Below are positions 29,115 through 38,878 of a DNA stretch of 44,926 nt, piece after piece (position 1 is the first letter of the stretch; each line of letters starts with the position of its first letter). Where the stretch lies: the NCBI GenBank assembly GCA_002839495.1, contig PGYD01000007.1, positions 1 to 44,926 on the forward strand, read 5' to 3'. The stretch comes from Planctomycetes bacterium HGW-Planctomycetes-1. Lineage in GTDB: Bacteria; Planctomycetota; Phycisphaerae; Sedimentisphaerales; UBA12454. The notes below the pieces were generated by a model that ran no database searches, was not told the origin of the DNA, and saw nothing but the letters and a program-made list of their open reading frames with translations. The position numbers were made by a program, and so were the translations under genes.

Positions 29115-31532
29115 TTAAACCTTCTTGGATGGCTTCTTTTTGGAAGGTTTTTTGGGGGCACCTTTTTTTGTTCTGCCGAGCAGTTCGTCGGCCTTTTCCC
29201 AACTCGAAGGCGGCCAATCACCTTTTGACTGCAAGTCCTTCAATTTGTCCAAATTCTTGATGCTGATAATCGTCCTGCACCTTGGAAACTTATTGCAGCC
29301 GAGGAAAGGGCCTTTTTTGCTCTGACGAATTACAAGCTCACCCTCCTTACATTTATAACACTTCAAACCCGTCGGCTCAGGAGGAGCTTTGGGCGGAACA
29401 ATATTGCCATCCTTATCAATACGCTGTGCCGTCTTGCAGGTCGGATAATCGGAACAGCCCAGAAAGACGCCGAACCGGCTGCGCTTTTTTACCATAGGCT
29501 TGCCGCAATTAGGACACTTGTGCTCGGTAACCTCATCGACGACCATTTTGCCCTCTTTGTCGCAGGGACTTGCGAACTTGCAGTCCGGATAAGCGGAACA
29601 GCTCAAGAATTTCCCGTTCTTGCCGAAACGATAGACAAGCGGCTTGCCGCATTTCGGGCAGGAATATTCGCTCGGAGTCGTCTCGGCCTTTGCGTGCTCC
29701 ATCTGTTCGCCGGCGATTTTAAGGTCCTTTTTGAACGGGCCGTAAAATTCATTCAAGACGGCGAGCCAATCGAGATGCTGCTCTTCGATTTTGTCGAGCT
29801 GGGATTCCATATATCTTGTAAAAGCCATATCCATAATCTTGGGGAAGAATTCTTCGAGCTTGTCGGTTACGACCTCGCCGATGTCGGTGGTATGGAACTG
29901 TCTGTCGAGCTGCTCGACATAACGGCGGTCCTGAATGGTGCTGATAATCGAGGCGTAAGTGTTCGGGCTGCCGATGCCTTCCTTTTCAAGCGCCTTTACG
30001 AGCGATGCTTCGTTGTATCTGGCAGGCGGCTTGGTAAAATGCTGGTCTGCCCTGATGTCGATAGGGGCTAATTTATCGCCCTGCTTTAACGACGGCAACT
30101 GCTGCTCTGCGGAGCCTGTGTGCCAGATTTTTGTAAAGCCGTCAAAGACGAGAACCCTGCCCTGAGCTTTGTAGATACATTTTCCGACGGCAGTGTCGGC
30201 GGAAATTTCGAGGGTCGTAGTGTCCCATTTCGCGGCGGCCATCTGCGAAGCGACGAACCTTCGCCAGATGAGCTGATATAATTTATACTGCTCATCGGAG
30301 AGCAAAGATTTAATTTCATCGGGAACGATATCGACATCGGTCGGCCTGATAGCTTCGTGGGCCTGCTGGGCGTTTTTGCCGGAGGCGTAGAAGTTGGGTT
30401 TTTCGGGAACGTACTGGGCGCCGATATTATTGCCTATATATTTTCTCGCATCGTTAATGGCTTCGGGCGAAAGGTGCGTGCTGTCTGTTCGCATATACGT
30501 AATAAGGCCGAGCGTCCCCATCGAGCCGAGGTCGATACCTTCGTATAACTGCTGGGCGATGCGCATCGTGCGTTTTGCGGCAAAGCCGAGACGATTTGCG
30601 GCGGCCTGCTGAAGCGTCGAAGTGATAAACGGCGGAGCAGGACGAGATGTCGAGCTTTTTACCTGAATATTACCGATAACAAAATCGGCGTCCTTGAGGG
30701 CGTTATATATTTTCTGTGCGTCGGCGGCGCTGTCGGCGGAAAAAGTCTTGCCGTTTACGGTCGAAAGCTCGGCAAGAAACGCGCTGTGTTTGGCGAACCA
30801 TTCGTTTTGTTTGGCAATGGTCGGGCCTTTAGAACTCCCGTCGCTGTCGCTTGGGCTCTGAAATTTCTGCCATTGGTCGGTATATTCTTTTCGTTTATCG
30901 ATATGGTTAGTAAATATTGCGGGGATGAGCCAGTATTCGACGGGGACAAAGGCGCGGATTTCGCGCTCCCGCTGGACAATCATCTTGACGGCGACGGACT
31001 GCACTCTGCCGGCAGACAGTCCCCAGGCGATTTTCTTCCACAGTAGCGGCGAAATCTGATAACCAATGATTTTGTCGAGGATTTGCCGAGCCCGCTGGGC
31101 CATTACCTTGTCGATGTCAATTTTGCCTGGATTGGCAAAGGCCTGCTCAATTGCTTTTTTTGTTATCTCGTTAAAAATTACACGATTTGTTTTTTCCTCC
31201 GGCACGCCAAGGACTTGGGACAGATGCCAGGCGATGGCTTCGCCCTCTCTGTCAAGGTCTGTGGCAAGATATAATCTTTTGCAATTTTTTGCGGTGGCCT
31301 TCAAGGAGCTGACGAGTTTTTTTCTACCAGGTAATACCTCGTAAGTCGGTTTGAAGTCGTTTTCTATATCGACGTTGAGTTCTCCTCTGGGAAGGTCGCG
31401 GACGTGGCCCATCGAGGCCTGGACCGTGAAGTCTGAGCCGAGATATTTGTTAATGGTTTTGGCCTTGGCCGGAGATTCTACGATAACAAGATTTTTCGCT
31501 GCCGAGCTTTTTGAATAAGTCGTTTTTGCCAT
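29115..31532 (-). CDS. topA: DNA topoisomerase I
   Basis: Start at MAKTTYSKSSAAKNLVIVESPAKAKTI (31532); active site LITYMRTDSTHLS; three C-terminal Cys4 zinc-ribbon domains. Confidence 0.96.
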   Translation of the reverse strand: MAKTTYSKSSAAKNLVIVESPAKAKTINKYLGSDFTVQASMGHVRDLPRGELNVDIENDFKPTYEVLPGRKKLVSSLKATAKNCKRLYLATDLDREGEAIAWHLSQVLGVPEEKTNRVIFNEITKKAIEQAFANPGKIDIDKVMAQRARQILDKIIGYQISPLLWKKIAWGLSAGRVQSVAVKMIVQREREIRAFVPVEYWLIPAIFTNHIDKRKEYTDQWQKFQSPSDSDGSSKGPTIAKQNEWFAKHSAFLAELSTVNGKTFSADSAADAQKIYNALKDADFVIGNIQVKSSTSRPAPPFITSTLQQAAANRLGFAAKRTMRIAQQLYEGIDLGSMGTLGLITYMRTDSTHLSPEAINDARKYIGNNIGAQYVPEKPNFYASGKNAQQAHEAIRPTDVDIVPDEIKSLLSDEQYKLYQLIWRRFVASQMAAAKWDTTTLEISADTAVGKCIYKAQGRVLVFDGFTKIWHTGSAEQQLPSLKQGDKLAPIDIRADQHFTKPPARYNEASLVKALEKEGIGSPNTYASIISTIQDRRYVEQLDRQFHTTDIGEVVTDKLEEFFPKIMDMAFTRYMESQLDKIEEQHLDWLAVLNEFYGPFKKDLKIAGEQMEHAKAETTPSEYSCPKCGKPLVYRFGKNGKFLSCSAYPDCKFASPCDKEGKMVVDEVTEHKCPNCGKPMVKKRSRFGVFLGCSDYPTCKTAQRIDKDGNIVPPKAPPEPTGLKCYKCKEGELVIRQSKKGPFLGCNKFPRCRTIISIKNLDKLKDLQSKGDWPPSSWEKADELLGRTKKGAPKKPSKKKPSKKV

Positions 31533-31696
31533 AAGATAAGGACAAATACATACCAAAATGGATATTGTCAAGAAAAAAGGGATTTTATAGGGGACTTTGG
31601 GGTTAATGGACAATTTTTTACGGTTTTTTAGAACGCCCCTGCCGCGTATTTCGTAAGATTTAATAGAGATATGGCGGCATTTTAGGAGGGCTGAAA

Positions 31697-31921
31697 ATGC
31701 ATATAGCACACGATATGAGATTGCTGAATGCGAAATTTCGCCTGTGGGAACACAATATAATGTCGTTGTCCGACAAAATGGTTCACAGCCGAATGTTCTG
31801 GGCGGCAGTCGTGCTGATGGCCGGGGTAGCAATACTGCTTGCCCTGACAATACTGATGGGCAGCAGCGAGATAGAATTTTCAACGCCTTTGATTTACCCG
31901 TTTAGTCCGTACGCACTTTAA
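31697..31921 (+). CDS. Small single-pass membrane protein (74 aa), unknown
   Basis: Strong SD aggaggg 6 nt before ATG; TM segment MFWAAVVLMAGVAILLALTILM; convergent 20-nt overlap with the rdgB 3' end. Confidence 0.6.
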   Translation: MHIAHDMRLLNAKFRLWEHNIMSLSDKMVHSRMFWAAVVLMAGVAILLALTILMGSSEIEFSTPLIYPFSPYAL

Positions 31922-32531
31922 GCTTTAACAATTTTTCAAGCAGAGGTTTTAGATTCCCGACCGCGCTGCCGCGATGAGAGATTTCGTTTTTTTCTGCCGA
32001 AGTGAGATGGGCGACAGTCTTGTCCAGAGCCGGCACAAAAAAGACGGGGTCATAGCCAAAGCCGTTGGAGCCGGCCTGGTTTTCAGCGATAACTCCTTCA
32101 AGTTTACCTTCTGTTTCAATCAAAACTTTTTCGGGACTTGCCAGACAAAGACAGCAAACAAATCTTGCTGTTCTTTTTTCTTTAGGGACATCTTTAAGCA
32201 AAGATAAAAGTTTTGCCATATTTTTATGGTCGAGGAGGGTTCTGTTTTCTTCTTTTTCGCCACTAAATCTTGCACTTTTTACGCCGGGTGCGCCGCCGAG
32301 GAAATCGACAACCAAACCGGAATCGTCGGCGAGCGTCCAAAGGCCGGTTTGTTTTGCGTAGCCGAGGGCTTTTTTGCGTGCGTTTTCGGCAAAGGTTTTG
32401 CCGTCCTCTACGATTTCTTTTATATCAGAAAAATCGGAAAGAGAAACCCAATCGACATCGAAGTCGAGCATCTCTGAAATTTCTTTCAGTTTGCCGGGGT
32501 TAGTTGTAGCGACGAGAATTCTTCTCTTCAT
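31902..32531 (-). CDS. rdgB: XTP/dITP diphosphatase (RdgB/HAM1 family)
   Basis: ILVATTNPGKLKEISEML, LADDSGLVVDFLGGAPGVKSARFSG, GSNGFGYDPVFFVP, EKNEISHRGSAV. Confidence 0.96.
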   Translation of the reverse strand: MKRRILVATTNPGKLKEISEMLDFDVDWVSLSDFSDIKEIVEDGKTFAENARKKALGYAKQTGLWTLADDSGLVVDFLGGAPGVKSARFSGEKEENRTLLDHKNMAKLLSLLKDVPKEKRTARFVCCLCLASPEKVLIETEGKLEGVIAENQAGSNGFGYDPVFFVPALDKTVAHLTSAEKNEISHRGSAVGNLKPLLEKLLKLKVRTD

Positions 32532-33214
32532 TTATTACTTAACCGTTTTATTTCGTCCCTGATTTCTCTTAAAACCTCTTCGTTTTTAATTTTATCATCG
32601 ATGCTGAAAATAATAAATACTTTTCCGCCATATTTTTTCTCAAACTCTCTAAAACTTGCTTTCATCCTTTCAGAAGGAGAATAGTTGCCAAAATTTGCCT
32701 TAGCAGTAACTGGTTTTATTTGTATTCCAAATGCCTTATCACCCACCCAACCCAAATAATCAATATCGCCGGCATGGTCAAGCTGAGGGTCAGATTCTAC
32801 AAACTTAACTTCTGGAAATTCTTTTTCCAGATTATCCGTTACAACAGATTTTTCTCTGTTGAATCCATCATAAGTCCTGTTGACTGTCAGGTTGTATATA
32901 TAATCAATACAATCCTGTAGCGTTAATTGATTAAAAGCTTCCTGCCATTCCGGGATAACTATTTCCTTAATTTTGACATATAATCTCTCGCCAAGCTCTT
33001 TGAGAACTTCTTTTGTAACTTTGGCAGGATTTTTACCATCAGTGTGAGCGTTTTCCAAATACCATTTTCCCCATTCTTCTATGGTTTTAGGCTGACATTC
33101 TCTAATCAAAGACATTACAGCTCCGACCTTATTAGGTCTTGATAACTGGTAAGTCTGACAGGCATAGTTTAGTACTTTCTCTTTTTTGCCGAAGTTTTTT
33201 GAACATGTTTTCAT
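32528..33214 (-). CDS. Type II restriction endonuclease, MjaI-like family
   Basis: YQLSRPNKVGAVMSLIRECQPKTIEEWGKWYLENAHTDG resembles the MjaI family as I remember it; PD-(D/E)XK-like core GDIDYLGWVGDKAFGIQIKPV; adjacent to a DNA methyltransferase. Confidence 0.75.
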   Translation of the reverse strand: MKTCSKNFGKKEKVLNYACQTYQLSRPNKVGAVMSLIRECQPKTIEEWGKWYLENAHTDGKNPAKVTKEVLKELGERLYVKIKEIVIPEWQEAFNQLTLQDCIDYIYNLTVNRTYDGFNREKSVVTDNLEKEFPEVKFVESDPQLDHAGDIDYLGWVGDKAFGIQIKPVTAKANFGNYSPSERMKASFREFEKKYGGKVFIIFSIDDKIKNEEVLREIRDEIKRLSNK

Positions 33215-33229
33215 CCTCGATACAACCTT

Positions 33230-34501
33230 TCAATTATGTAAACTTTTTTTGTATCTGAGATTAGTTTCGCCATCAGTGGAGGCTAACCCCTCTTTTACCA
33301 AGTGCGCATTAATAAAAGTTTTATTTTGCAGATATAAATAACACAATAAATTATTTTGATTATCATGTTTAACATGGCCGAACTTCATAAAAACTTTCTG
33401 GCCTTTTGTCTTCGACTGTAAAAATTCAATGGCTTGGGCTTTTTTTTCGGCCTTTTCTTTTATACCTATCAGTCGAATTTTCAAGCCATTTTCAAGTTCA
33501 AGCTCTGTAGGAGAAATAACTTCTTTTACGGAGTGATAGTCCTGCCTTTTTTGACTGTCGCCATTGATTTTAGAGCCAAATTGCAATTTTCGCGGGTCAA
33601 TTTTCTTGTCAAATTTTACTGGGTCTTTAAAAATATAAGGCAGTTTATTTATTTCTTGTTTCCAGTCAATTTTATCTTCTCTGTTTTGCGCAAGTTCAAA
33701 ATTAAGTTTATCAAAGAAACCTTTTTCCTTTAAGCCAAGTTTTTCTTTGATAACAGATATAAAATCTGCGTTTATTTCATATCCTATCGAGTTTCTTTCA
33801 AGATTTTTTGCGGCCAGCGAGGTTGTTCCACTGCCGAGAAATGGGTCGAGTATTGTATCTTCAACAAAGCTGAACATTTTGATAAGCCGTTTCGGGATTT
33901 CTTCGGGAAACATAGCTAAGTGTCCATTTTGCTTTTCGCCAGGAATGTTCCAATGTCCTGTAAAATACTGATTCCATTCTTCTGTTGTAAGCTTTGATTT
34001 TTTTTTGACGTTTTCAGATACTTTTTTACTTGTACCTGGTTTTTTGAAAATCAAAATGAATTCATAATCAATTTTGATAATGCCATTTCGCGGATATGGG
34101 AAAGAACCCATTATTGTGGCACCGCCAGTGGTATTACAAGTTGTTACTTTTTGCCAGATAATCGCCCCCATATAATCAAAACCGACTGTTTCGCAGAATT
34201 TGATTATCTCGGTACGGATTGGAATTATTTTATATCTACCATAATAAACTGACCTTGCAAACTGGTCGCCGATGTTTATACACAATCTGCAACCATCCTC
34301 TAAAACTCTGTAACATTCATTCCATACAAGGTTAAGATTGTTTATGTAGTTTTCGTAAGTATCGTCAAAACCTATCTGGCCACCATTACCGTAATCTTTT
34401 AACTGCCAGTAAGGCGGCGAGGTGATAACAAGCTGAATAGACTTATCGGCCAGTTCAGTCATTTGTCTCGAATTGCCAATTATAACTCTATGTTTTGTCA
34501 T
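33230..34501 (-). CDS. Site-specific DNA methyltransferase (beta-class N4-cytosine type) with C-terminal SNase-like domain
   Basis: Catalytic VITSPPYWQLKDYG and SAM motif DPFLGSGTTSLAAKNLERNSIGYEI; C-terminus LELENGLKIRLIGIKEKAEKKAQAIEFLQSKTKGQKVFMKF...LLCYLYLQNKTFINAHLVKEGLAS resembles a TNase/SNase fold. Confidence 0.88.
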   Translation of the reverse strand: MTKHRVIIGNSRQMTELADKSIQLVITSPPYWQLKDYGNGGQIGFDDTYENYINNLNLVWNECYRVLEDGCRLCINIGDQFARSVYYGRYKIIPIRTEIIKFCETVGFDYMGAIIWQKVTTCNTTGGATIMGSFPYPRNGIIKIDYEFILIFKKPGTSKKVSENVKKKSKLTTEEWNQYFTGHWNIPGEKQNGHLAMFPEEIPKRLIKMFSFVEDTILDPFLGSGTTSLAAKNLERNSIGYEINADFISVIKEKLGLKEKGFFDKLNFELAQNREDKIDWKQEINKLPYIFKDPVKFDKKIDPRKLQFGSKINGDSQKRQDYHSVKEVISPTELELENGLKIRLIGIKEKAEKKAQAIEFLQSKTKGQKVFMKFGHVKHDNQNNLLCYLYLQNKTFINAHLVKEGLASTDGETNLRYKKSLHN

Positions 34502-34504
34502 AAG

Positions 34505-35413
34505 TTAACTCAAAAGTTTTTTCAATAATGCGCGCTGGAAATGCAGGCGGTTTTCGGCCTCGTCGAAGACGATTGAATTTTCAGATTCCATAGCCTCATC
34601 GGATATTTCATAGCCGCGATAAGCGGGCAAACAGTGCATAATTTTTGCTTTCGGGGCATCGGCAAGAAGTTTTGCATCTACGGCAAAGCCCTGAAAATCG
34701 GCGATGCGTTTCTGCTTCTCGTCTTCCTGCCCCATACTAATCCAGGTATCGGTATAAATAACATCAGCGCCCTTTACGGCATCGTGAGGATTATTACTTT
34801 GCGTGGTTGTGCCGGCGGTAATTTCATTTGTGCGGTCAATAGATTTTTTGTCAAGCTCATAGCCTTTTGGCGAGGCGATGACGATTTTCATACCGAGCTT
34901 TGCACAGCCGAAGGCAAGAGAACGGGCGACATTGTTACCGTCGCCGACGTAGGCAATTTTTACGCCGGCCAGTTTTCCGAAATGTTCGCGAATAGTCATA
35001 ATGTCGGCCATCGCCTGACAGGGATGCGACCAGTCGGTAAGGGCGTTTATAACGGGAATTTCGGCGAATTCGGCAAGTTCGATAACCGTTTCGTGCGCGA
35101 ATGTTCGGGCCATAATGCCGTTTGCATAGCGGTCGAGGACGCGGGCCATATCTTTAAGGGGTTCTCGTTTTCCGATTCCGCCGATGTCTTCAGGTTTTAC
35201 ATAAATAGGACTGCCGCCAAGCTGGCTCATAGCAATCTGGAAACTCATCCGCGTTCGGAGAGACGGCTTTTCGAAGAGCATAACCAGACTCTTGCCGGCA
35301 AGGCAAAGGTCCCGATTGCCTTTTTTGTAGTATTTCTTGAGCGTATCGCTCAAATCGAGCAATTCAACAAGCTCATCAGTCGAGCAGCTGCTTATGGAAA
35401 GAAAATCTTTCAT
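34505..35413 (-). CDS. argF: Ornithine carbamoyltransferase
   Basis: KPSLRTRMSFQIAMSQLGG, DWSHPCQAMADIMTI, IMHCLPAYRGYEIS. Confidence 0.96.
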   Translation of the reverse strand: MKDFLSISSCSTDELVELLDLSDTLKKYYKKGNRDLCLAGKSLVMLFEKPSLRTRMSFQIAMSQLGGSPIYVKPEDIGGIGKREPLKDMARVLDRYANGIMARTFAHETVIELAEFAEIPVINALTDWSHPCQAMADIMTIREHFGKLAGVKIAYVGDGNNVARSLAFGCAKLGMKIVIASPKGYELDKKSIDRTNEITAGTTTQSNNPHDAVKGADVIYTDTWISMGQEDEKQKRIADFQGFAVDAKLLADAPKAKIMHCLPAYRGYEISDEAMESENSIVFDEAENRLHFQRALLKKLLS

Positions 35414-35449
35414 TTAAACTCCCTGCGCTATCGCTTGGGCTCTGTAACC

Positions 35450-36631
35450 CTAACTGATATTATTTAAAACATTATCGAGAATATCAACAGCCTTGTCAAT
35501 TTCATCTTTTGCAACGTTCATCGCGGGCATAAAGCGGAGGACGATATCCTGCGTGCAGTTTATCCGCAGGCCGTTTTCGAGACATTTGCTGACGATATCT
35601 GCACCGGCGGCTTTGAGCTGGATGCCGAGCATAAGCCCTTTGCCGCGAACGTAGTCGATTATTGTGTGCTTCGATTTTAAAGCGTTGAGCTTATCAGCGG
35701 CATACCGCCCGATTTTGGCGGCGTTTTCGAGCAGATTTTCTTCTTCAATCGCTTCAATCACGGCGATACCTGCCGCGCAGGCCAGACAGTTCCCGCCGAA
35801 AGTCGAGGCGTGGGTGCCGGGCACGAGCGAAGCGGCAACATTCGGCTTTGCCATCATTGCGCCAATCGCTGCGCCTCCGCCGAGCGCCTTGGCCAAAGTG
35901 ATAATATCGGGAACGACATCGTAATGCTGATAGCCGAACCATTTGCCGGTACGGCCCATACCCGTCTGAACTTCGTCAAGTATCATAACAGCCTGATTTT
36001 TATCGCAAAGCTGACGAATGGCTTTCATATATTCCGGCGATGCGACGTTAATTCCGCCTTCGCCCTGAATCGGCTCAATCATCACGGCGGCAACCTCATC
36101 GTCAAATGCTTTCTCCAGTGCGGCGATGTCGTTAAACGGGACATAGACAAAGCCGGGAACTACAGGCTGGAAGTTTTCAAACTTTTTAGGCTGAGCGGTG
36201 GCAGCCATCGCACCGAACGTCCGGCCGTGAAAACCGCCCAGAGTAGTGATGTATTTATATTTTCCCTTCGGCGTGTGGATTCGGGCAAGTTTCAGCGCCG
36301 CTTCGTTGGCCTCTGCGCCGCTGTTGCAGAAGAAGCTCTTGCCGCCGAAGGCGCGCTCGCTGAGCAGCTTTGCAAGTTTGCCCTGCAGCTCGGTATAAAA
36401 AGTATTGTCCATATGCAATAGCTTGCCGGCCTGGGTCTGGATTGCCTTTACGACTTTGGGGTGGCAGTGGCCGATACCGCTTACCGCCCAGCCGGGAAAC
36501 ATATCGAGGATTTTATTGCCGTCCGTATCATATATATAGCTGCCCTGACCGCGGTCGATAACTCGCGGCAGTCGGCCGTAATTGGCGATAACATACTGGT
36601 CGAACAATTTGATTACATCCTGAGTGTTCAT
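35450..36631 (-). CDS. argD: Acetylornithine aminotransferase
   Basis: Class III PLP aminotransferase; FFCNSGAEANEAALKLAR, LDEVQTGMGRTGKWFGYQHY, ITLAKALGGGAAIGAM. Confidence 0.95.
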   Translation of the reverse strand: MNTQDVIKLFDQYVIANYGRLPRVIDRGQGSYIYDTDGNKILDMFPGWAVSGIGHCHPKVVKAIQTQAGKLLHMDNTFYTELQGKLAKLLSERAFGGKSFFCNSGAEANEAALKLARIHTPKGKYKYITTLGGFHGRTFGAMAATAQPKKFENFQPVVPGFVYVPFNDIAALEKAFDDEVAAVMIEPIQGEGGINVASPEYMKAIRQLCDKNQAVMILDEVQTGMGRTGKWFGYQHYDVVPDIITLAKALGGGAAIGAMMAKPNVAASLVPGTHASTFGGNCLACAAGIAVIEAIEEENLLENAAKIGRYAADKLNALKSKHTIIDYVRGKGLMLGIQLKAAGADIVSKCLENGLRINCTQDIVLRFMPAMNVAKDEIDKAVDILDNVLNNIS

Positions 36632-36639
36632 TTTTATTC

Positions 36640-37518
36640 CTATTTAACTATCTGCGTGCCGACGCCTTCTTCTGTATAGATTTCCAAAAGCAGCGAGTGC
36701 TGGATTCGGCCGTCGATTATATGAGCTTTTTTTACGCCGCCGTCGAGAGCAAGCAGGCAGGCCTCGACTTTTGGCAGCATACCTTCGTTTATCACGCCGG
36801 ACTCAATCATCTGCTTTATTTCCGCTTCGGTTGCGCTTTCGATGCCGCTGTCGGTGTCGTTGATGTCCTTTAAAATTCCGTTCGTATCGCTGACGGAGAC
36901 AAATTTTTCGGCTTCAATAGCGGCGGCGACTTTGCCTGCTGCGCTGTCGGCGTTGACGTTGAGCTTTCCGCCTGCGCGGTCGATAGCTACGGGCGCGATA
37001 ACCGGAATCGTTCCGCTTGCGCAAAGGGTTTTGAGCAAGGTGCTGTTGACGGTTTTTACCTCGCCGACGAGGCCGAGGTCGATTTTTCTACCCTGTGAAT
37101 CGGTATAGCGCAGAGGCTCTGCGAACAGAACGCAACTGCTGAGCGAGTGCATACCCATCGCATCACAGCCGAGGTGCTTTATTGTTTCGCAAATCGAGGC
37201 GTTCATATCGTGGACAAGTACGTGCTCGACGATTGCCATTGCCCGCTCATCGGTATATCGGCGGCCGTTGACCCACTGAGGCTCGAGGCCGGATTCGTTC
37301 ATCGCTTTGGTGATTGCTTTCCCGCCGCCGTGGACGAGGACCGGCTGTATGCCGACAGTAGCCATAAAGACAACGTCGGTCAGCAGCTTTTTGCGCAGAT
37401 TGAGGTCGTCAAGAACGCTTCCGCCGAGCTTGACAACAACGATTTTGCCGCGAAAAAGACGGATATACTCCATCGCAGCAACAAGTGCCTTCGCTTTCTC
37501 AATAGCTCTTTTTACCAT
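36640..37518 (-). CDS. argB: Acetylglutamate kinase
   Basis: IVVVKLGGSVLDD, PVLVHGGGKAITKAMN, NVNADSAAGKVAAAIEAEKFVSVSDTNGIL, INEGMLPKVEACLLAL. Confidence 0.96.
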   Translation of the reverse strand: MVKRAIEKAKALVAAMEYIRLFRGKIVVVKLGGSVLDDLNLRKKLLTDVVFMATVGIQPVLVHGGGKAITKAMNESGLEPQWVNGRRYTDERAMAIVEHVLVHDMNASICETIKHLGCDAMGMHSLSSCVLFAEPLRYTDSQGRKIDLGLVGEVKTVNSTLLKTLCASGTIPVIAPVAIDRAGGKLNVNADSAAGKVAAAIEAEKFVSVSDTNGILKDINDTDSGIESATEAEIKQMIESGVINEGMLPKVEACLLALDGGVKKAHIIDGRIQHSLLLEIYTEEGVGTQIVK

Positions 37519-37614
37519 TGCTTCTCCATAAAATTTCCGGATGCAGGAAACGGATAATTATATATATTCCAATCCGAGACGGTCAAGTAAAGATTTGGCC
37601 TTTTACCGGTCTTT

Positions 37615-38700
37615 TTAGCGAAAATAGACTACATCCCCCCGGCTGTCGAGTTCGGCAATAACGCTTTGGAGGCCGGAGACCGCCCTTGCCGTCCGGTCAT
37701 AGTCGATTTTGTCCGGTGTATCATAAGGACTATGATAGTACTTATAGCGAAATGGAGCTGTGTCGGTAACCATAATAGCGGGATAATCATACTGCCAGAA
37801 CGACCAATGGTCCGACCAGTTAATACCCGCTACAATTTCAGGGATAGCGCCTCCTTCCGATGGGAATTGGCAGTTTTTGCGAAATGAACCGATAACAGTA
37901 TGCAGAAGTTTCCGGGAATCGCCCAAATTACTGACAAAGCCGATAAAATTGCCCGTTGAGGGATATGCCAGATTAAATGGAAACGGATATTTCTGGCTCC
38001 CCGGCTCGTCGCTATAATAGCCGATAGTTTCAAGACTCAGCATAGCAATAATGTTATCGCCGTTCGTCCGGCAGCGTTTGGCATAGACCATACTGCCCAT
38101 CTTGTCTGTGTGATAAAAAGGAGGTTCTTCATTGACAAAAAGTACGAAACGCAATGTGCGGACATTCTCGACGCCGGCAAAATAACGGGCCAGCGCAAGC
38201 ACAGCCGCTGCGCCGGAGGCGTTATCATTGGCGCCGACAGTTCCATACACCGAATCGTAATGTGCGCCGATAACTATTATCTGTTCAGGATACTTTGTTC
38301 CCAGCCTCTCGGCTTCGATGTTATAACAAGTTTTCTTCTCGACTTCGTATTCCTGCCGGCGGACTTTGTAACCGGCTCGAACAAGGCAATCTTCTATGAA
38401 GTCGGCTGCGGCAAGATACCGCTTATAGTTCCAGATATTGCGTTCGCCTATTTCGCCGGCAAGTTTATTGACATCACGAACGAGACCGTCTCTTATCAAT
38501 ATTTGTTCGTTCGTTAAGGCGGGTAATGGCCCGCTATAACTTTTTCCAGGCATTCTTATCATTAAATAATATCCCAAGACACATATTATCATAAGAAACA
38601 AAGCAAATACGGCAAGTCTGATAACGGCGGCAGGAGTTATAATTTTTATGCGAAATCCGCACCTGTTATATTTCGGCTCCGGCGCGGGAGTTTTGGACAT
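37615..38700 (-). CDS. M28-family metallopeptidase with N-terminal TM
   Basis: VIGAHYDSVYGTVGANDNASGAAAVLALARYF, FVNEEPP; TM segment near the N-terminus. Start at MSKTPAPEPK because the ORF-track start lies inside the tRNA. Confidence 0.9.
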   Translation of the reverse strand: MSKTPAPEPKYNRCGFRIKIITPAAVIRLAVFALFLMIICVLGYYLMIRMPGKSYSGPLPALTNEQILIRDGLVRDVNKLAGEIGERNIWNYKRYLAAADFIEDCLVRAGYKVRRQEYEVEKKTCYNIEAERLGTKYPEQIIVIGAHYDSVYGTVGANDNASGAAAVLALARYFAGVENVRTLRFVLFVNEEPPFYHTDKMGSMVYAKRCRTNGDNIIAMLSLETIGYYSDEPGSQKYPFPFNLAYPSTGNFIGFVSNLGDSRKLLHTVIGSFRKNCQFPSEGGAIPEIVAGINWSDHWSFWQYDYPAIMVTDTAPFRYKYYHSPYDTPDKIDYDRTARAVSGLQSVIAELDSRGDVVYFR

Positions 38701-38748
38701 ATTATTCTCATCAGTTTGCAATTGTTTTCCCCTGTAAAAAACAAAGAA

Positions 38749-38820
38749 AGCCAACGATCGGATTCGAACCGATAACCCCCGGTTTACAAAACCGGAGCTC
38801 TACCGTTGAGCTACGTTGGC
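38749..38820 (-). tRNA. tRNA-Thr(TGT)
   Basis: Minus strand GCCAACG...CGTTGGC acceptor, CCGGT-TTTGTAA-ACCGG anticodon arm (UGU), ATCGG-TTCGAAT-CCGAT T-arm. Confidence 0.95.
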
Positions 38821-38878
38821 AATAAGACAAAAGAGTCTACAAAATAGACCGCTTTTTTGCAAGTAAATTCAAAAAAGG

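Noticed and set aside
34634-35467. 277-aa + strand ORF opposite argF
   Set aside because: Antisense frame of a clearly coding gene; no recognisable domain.
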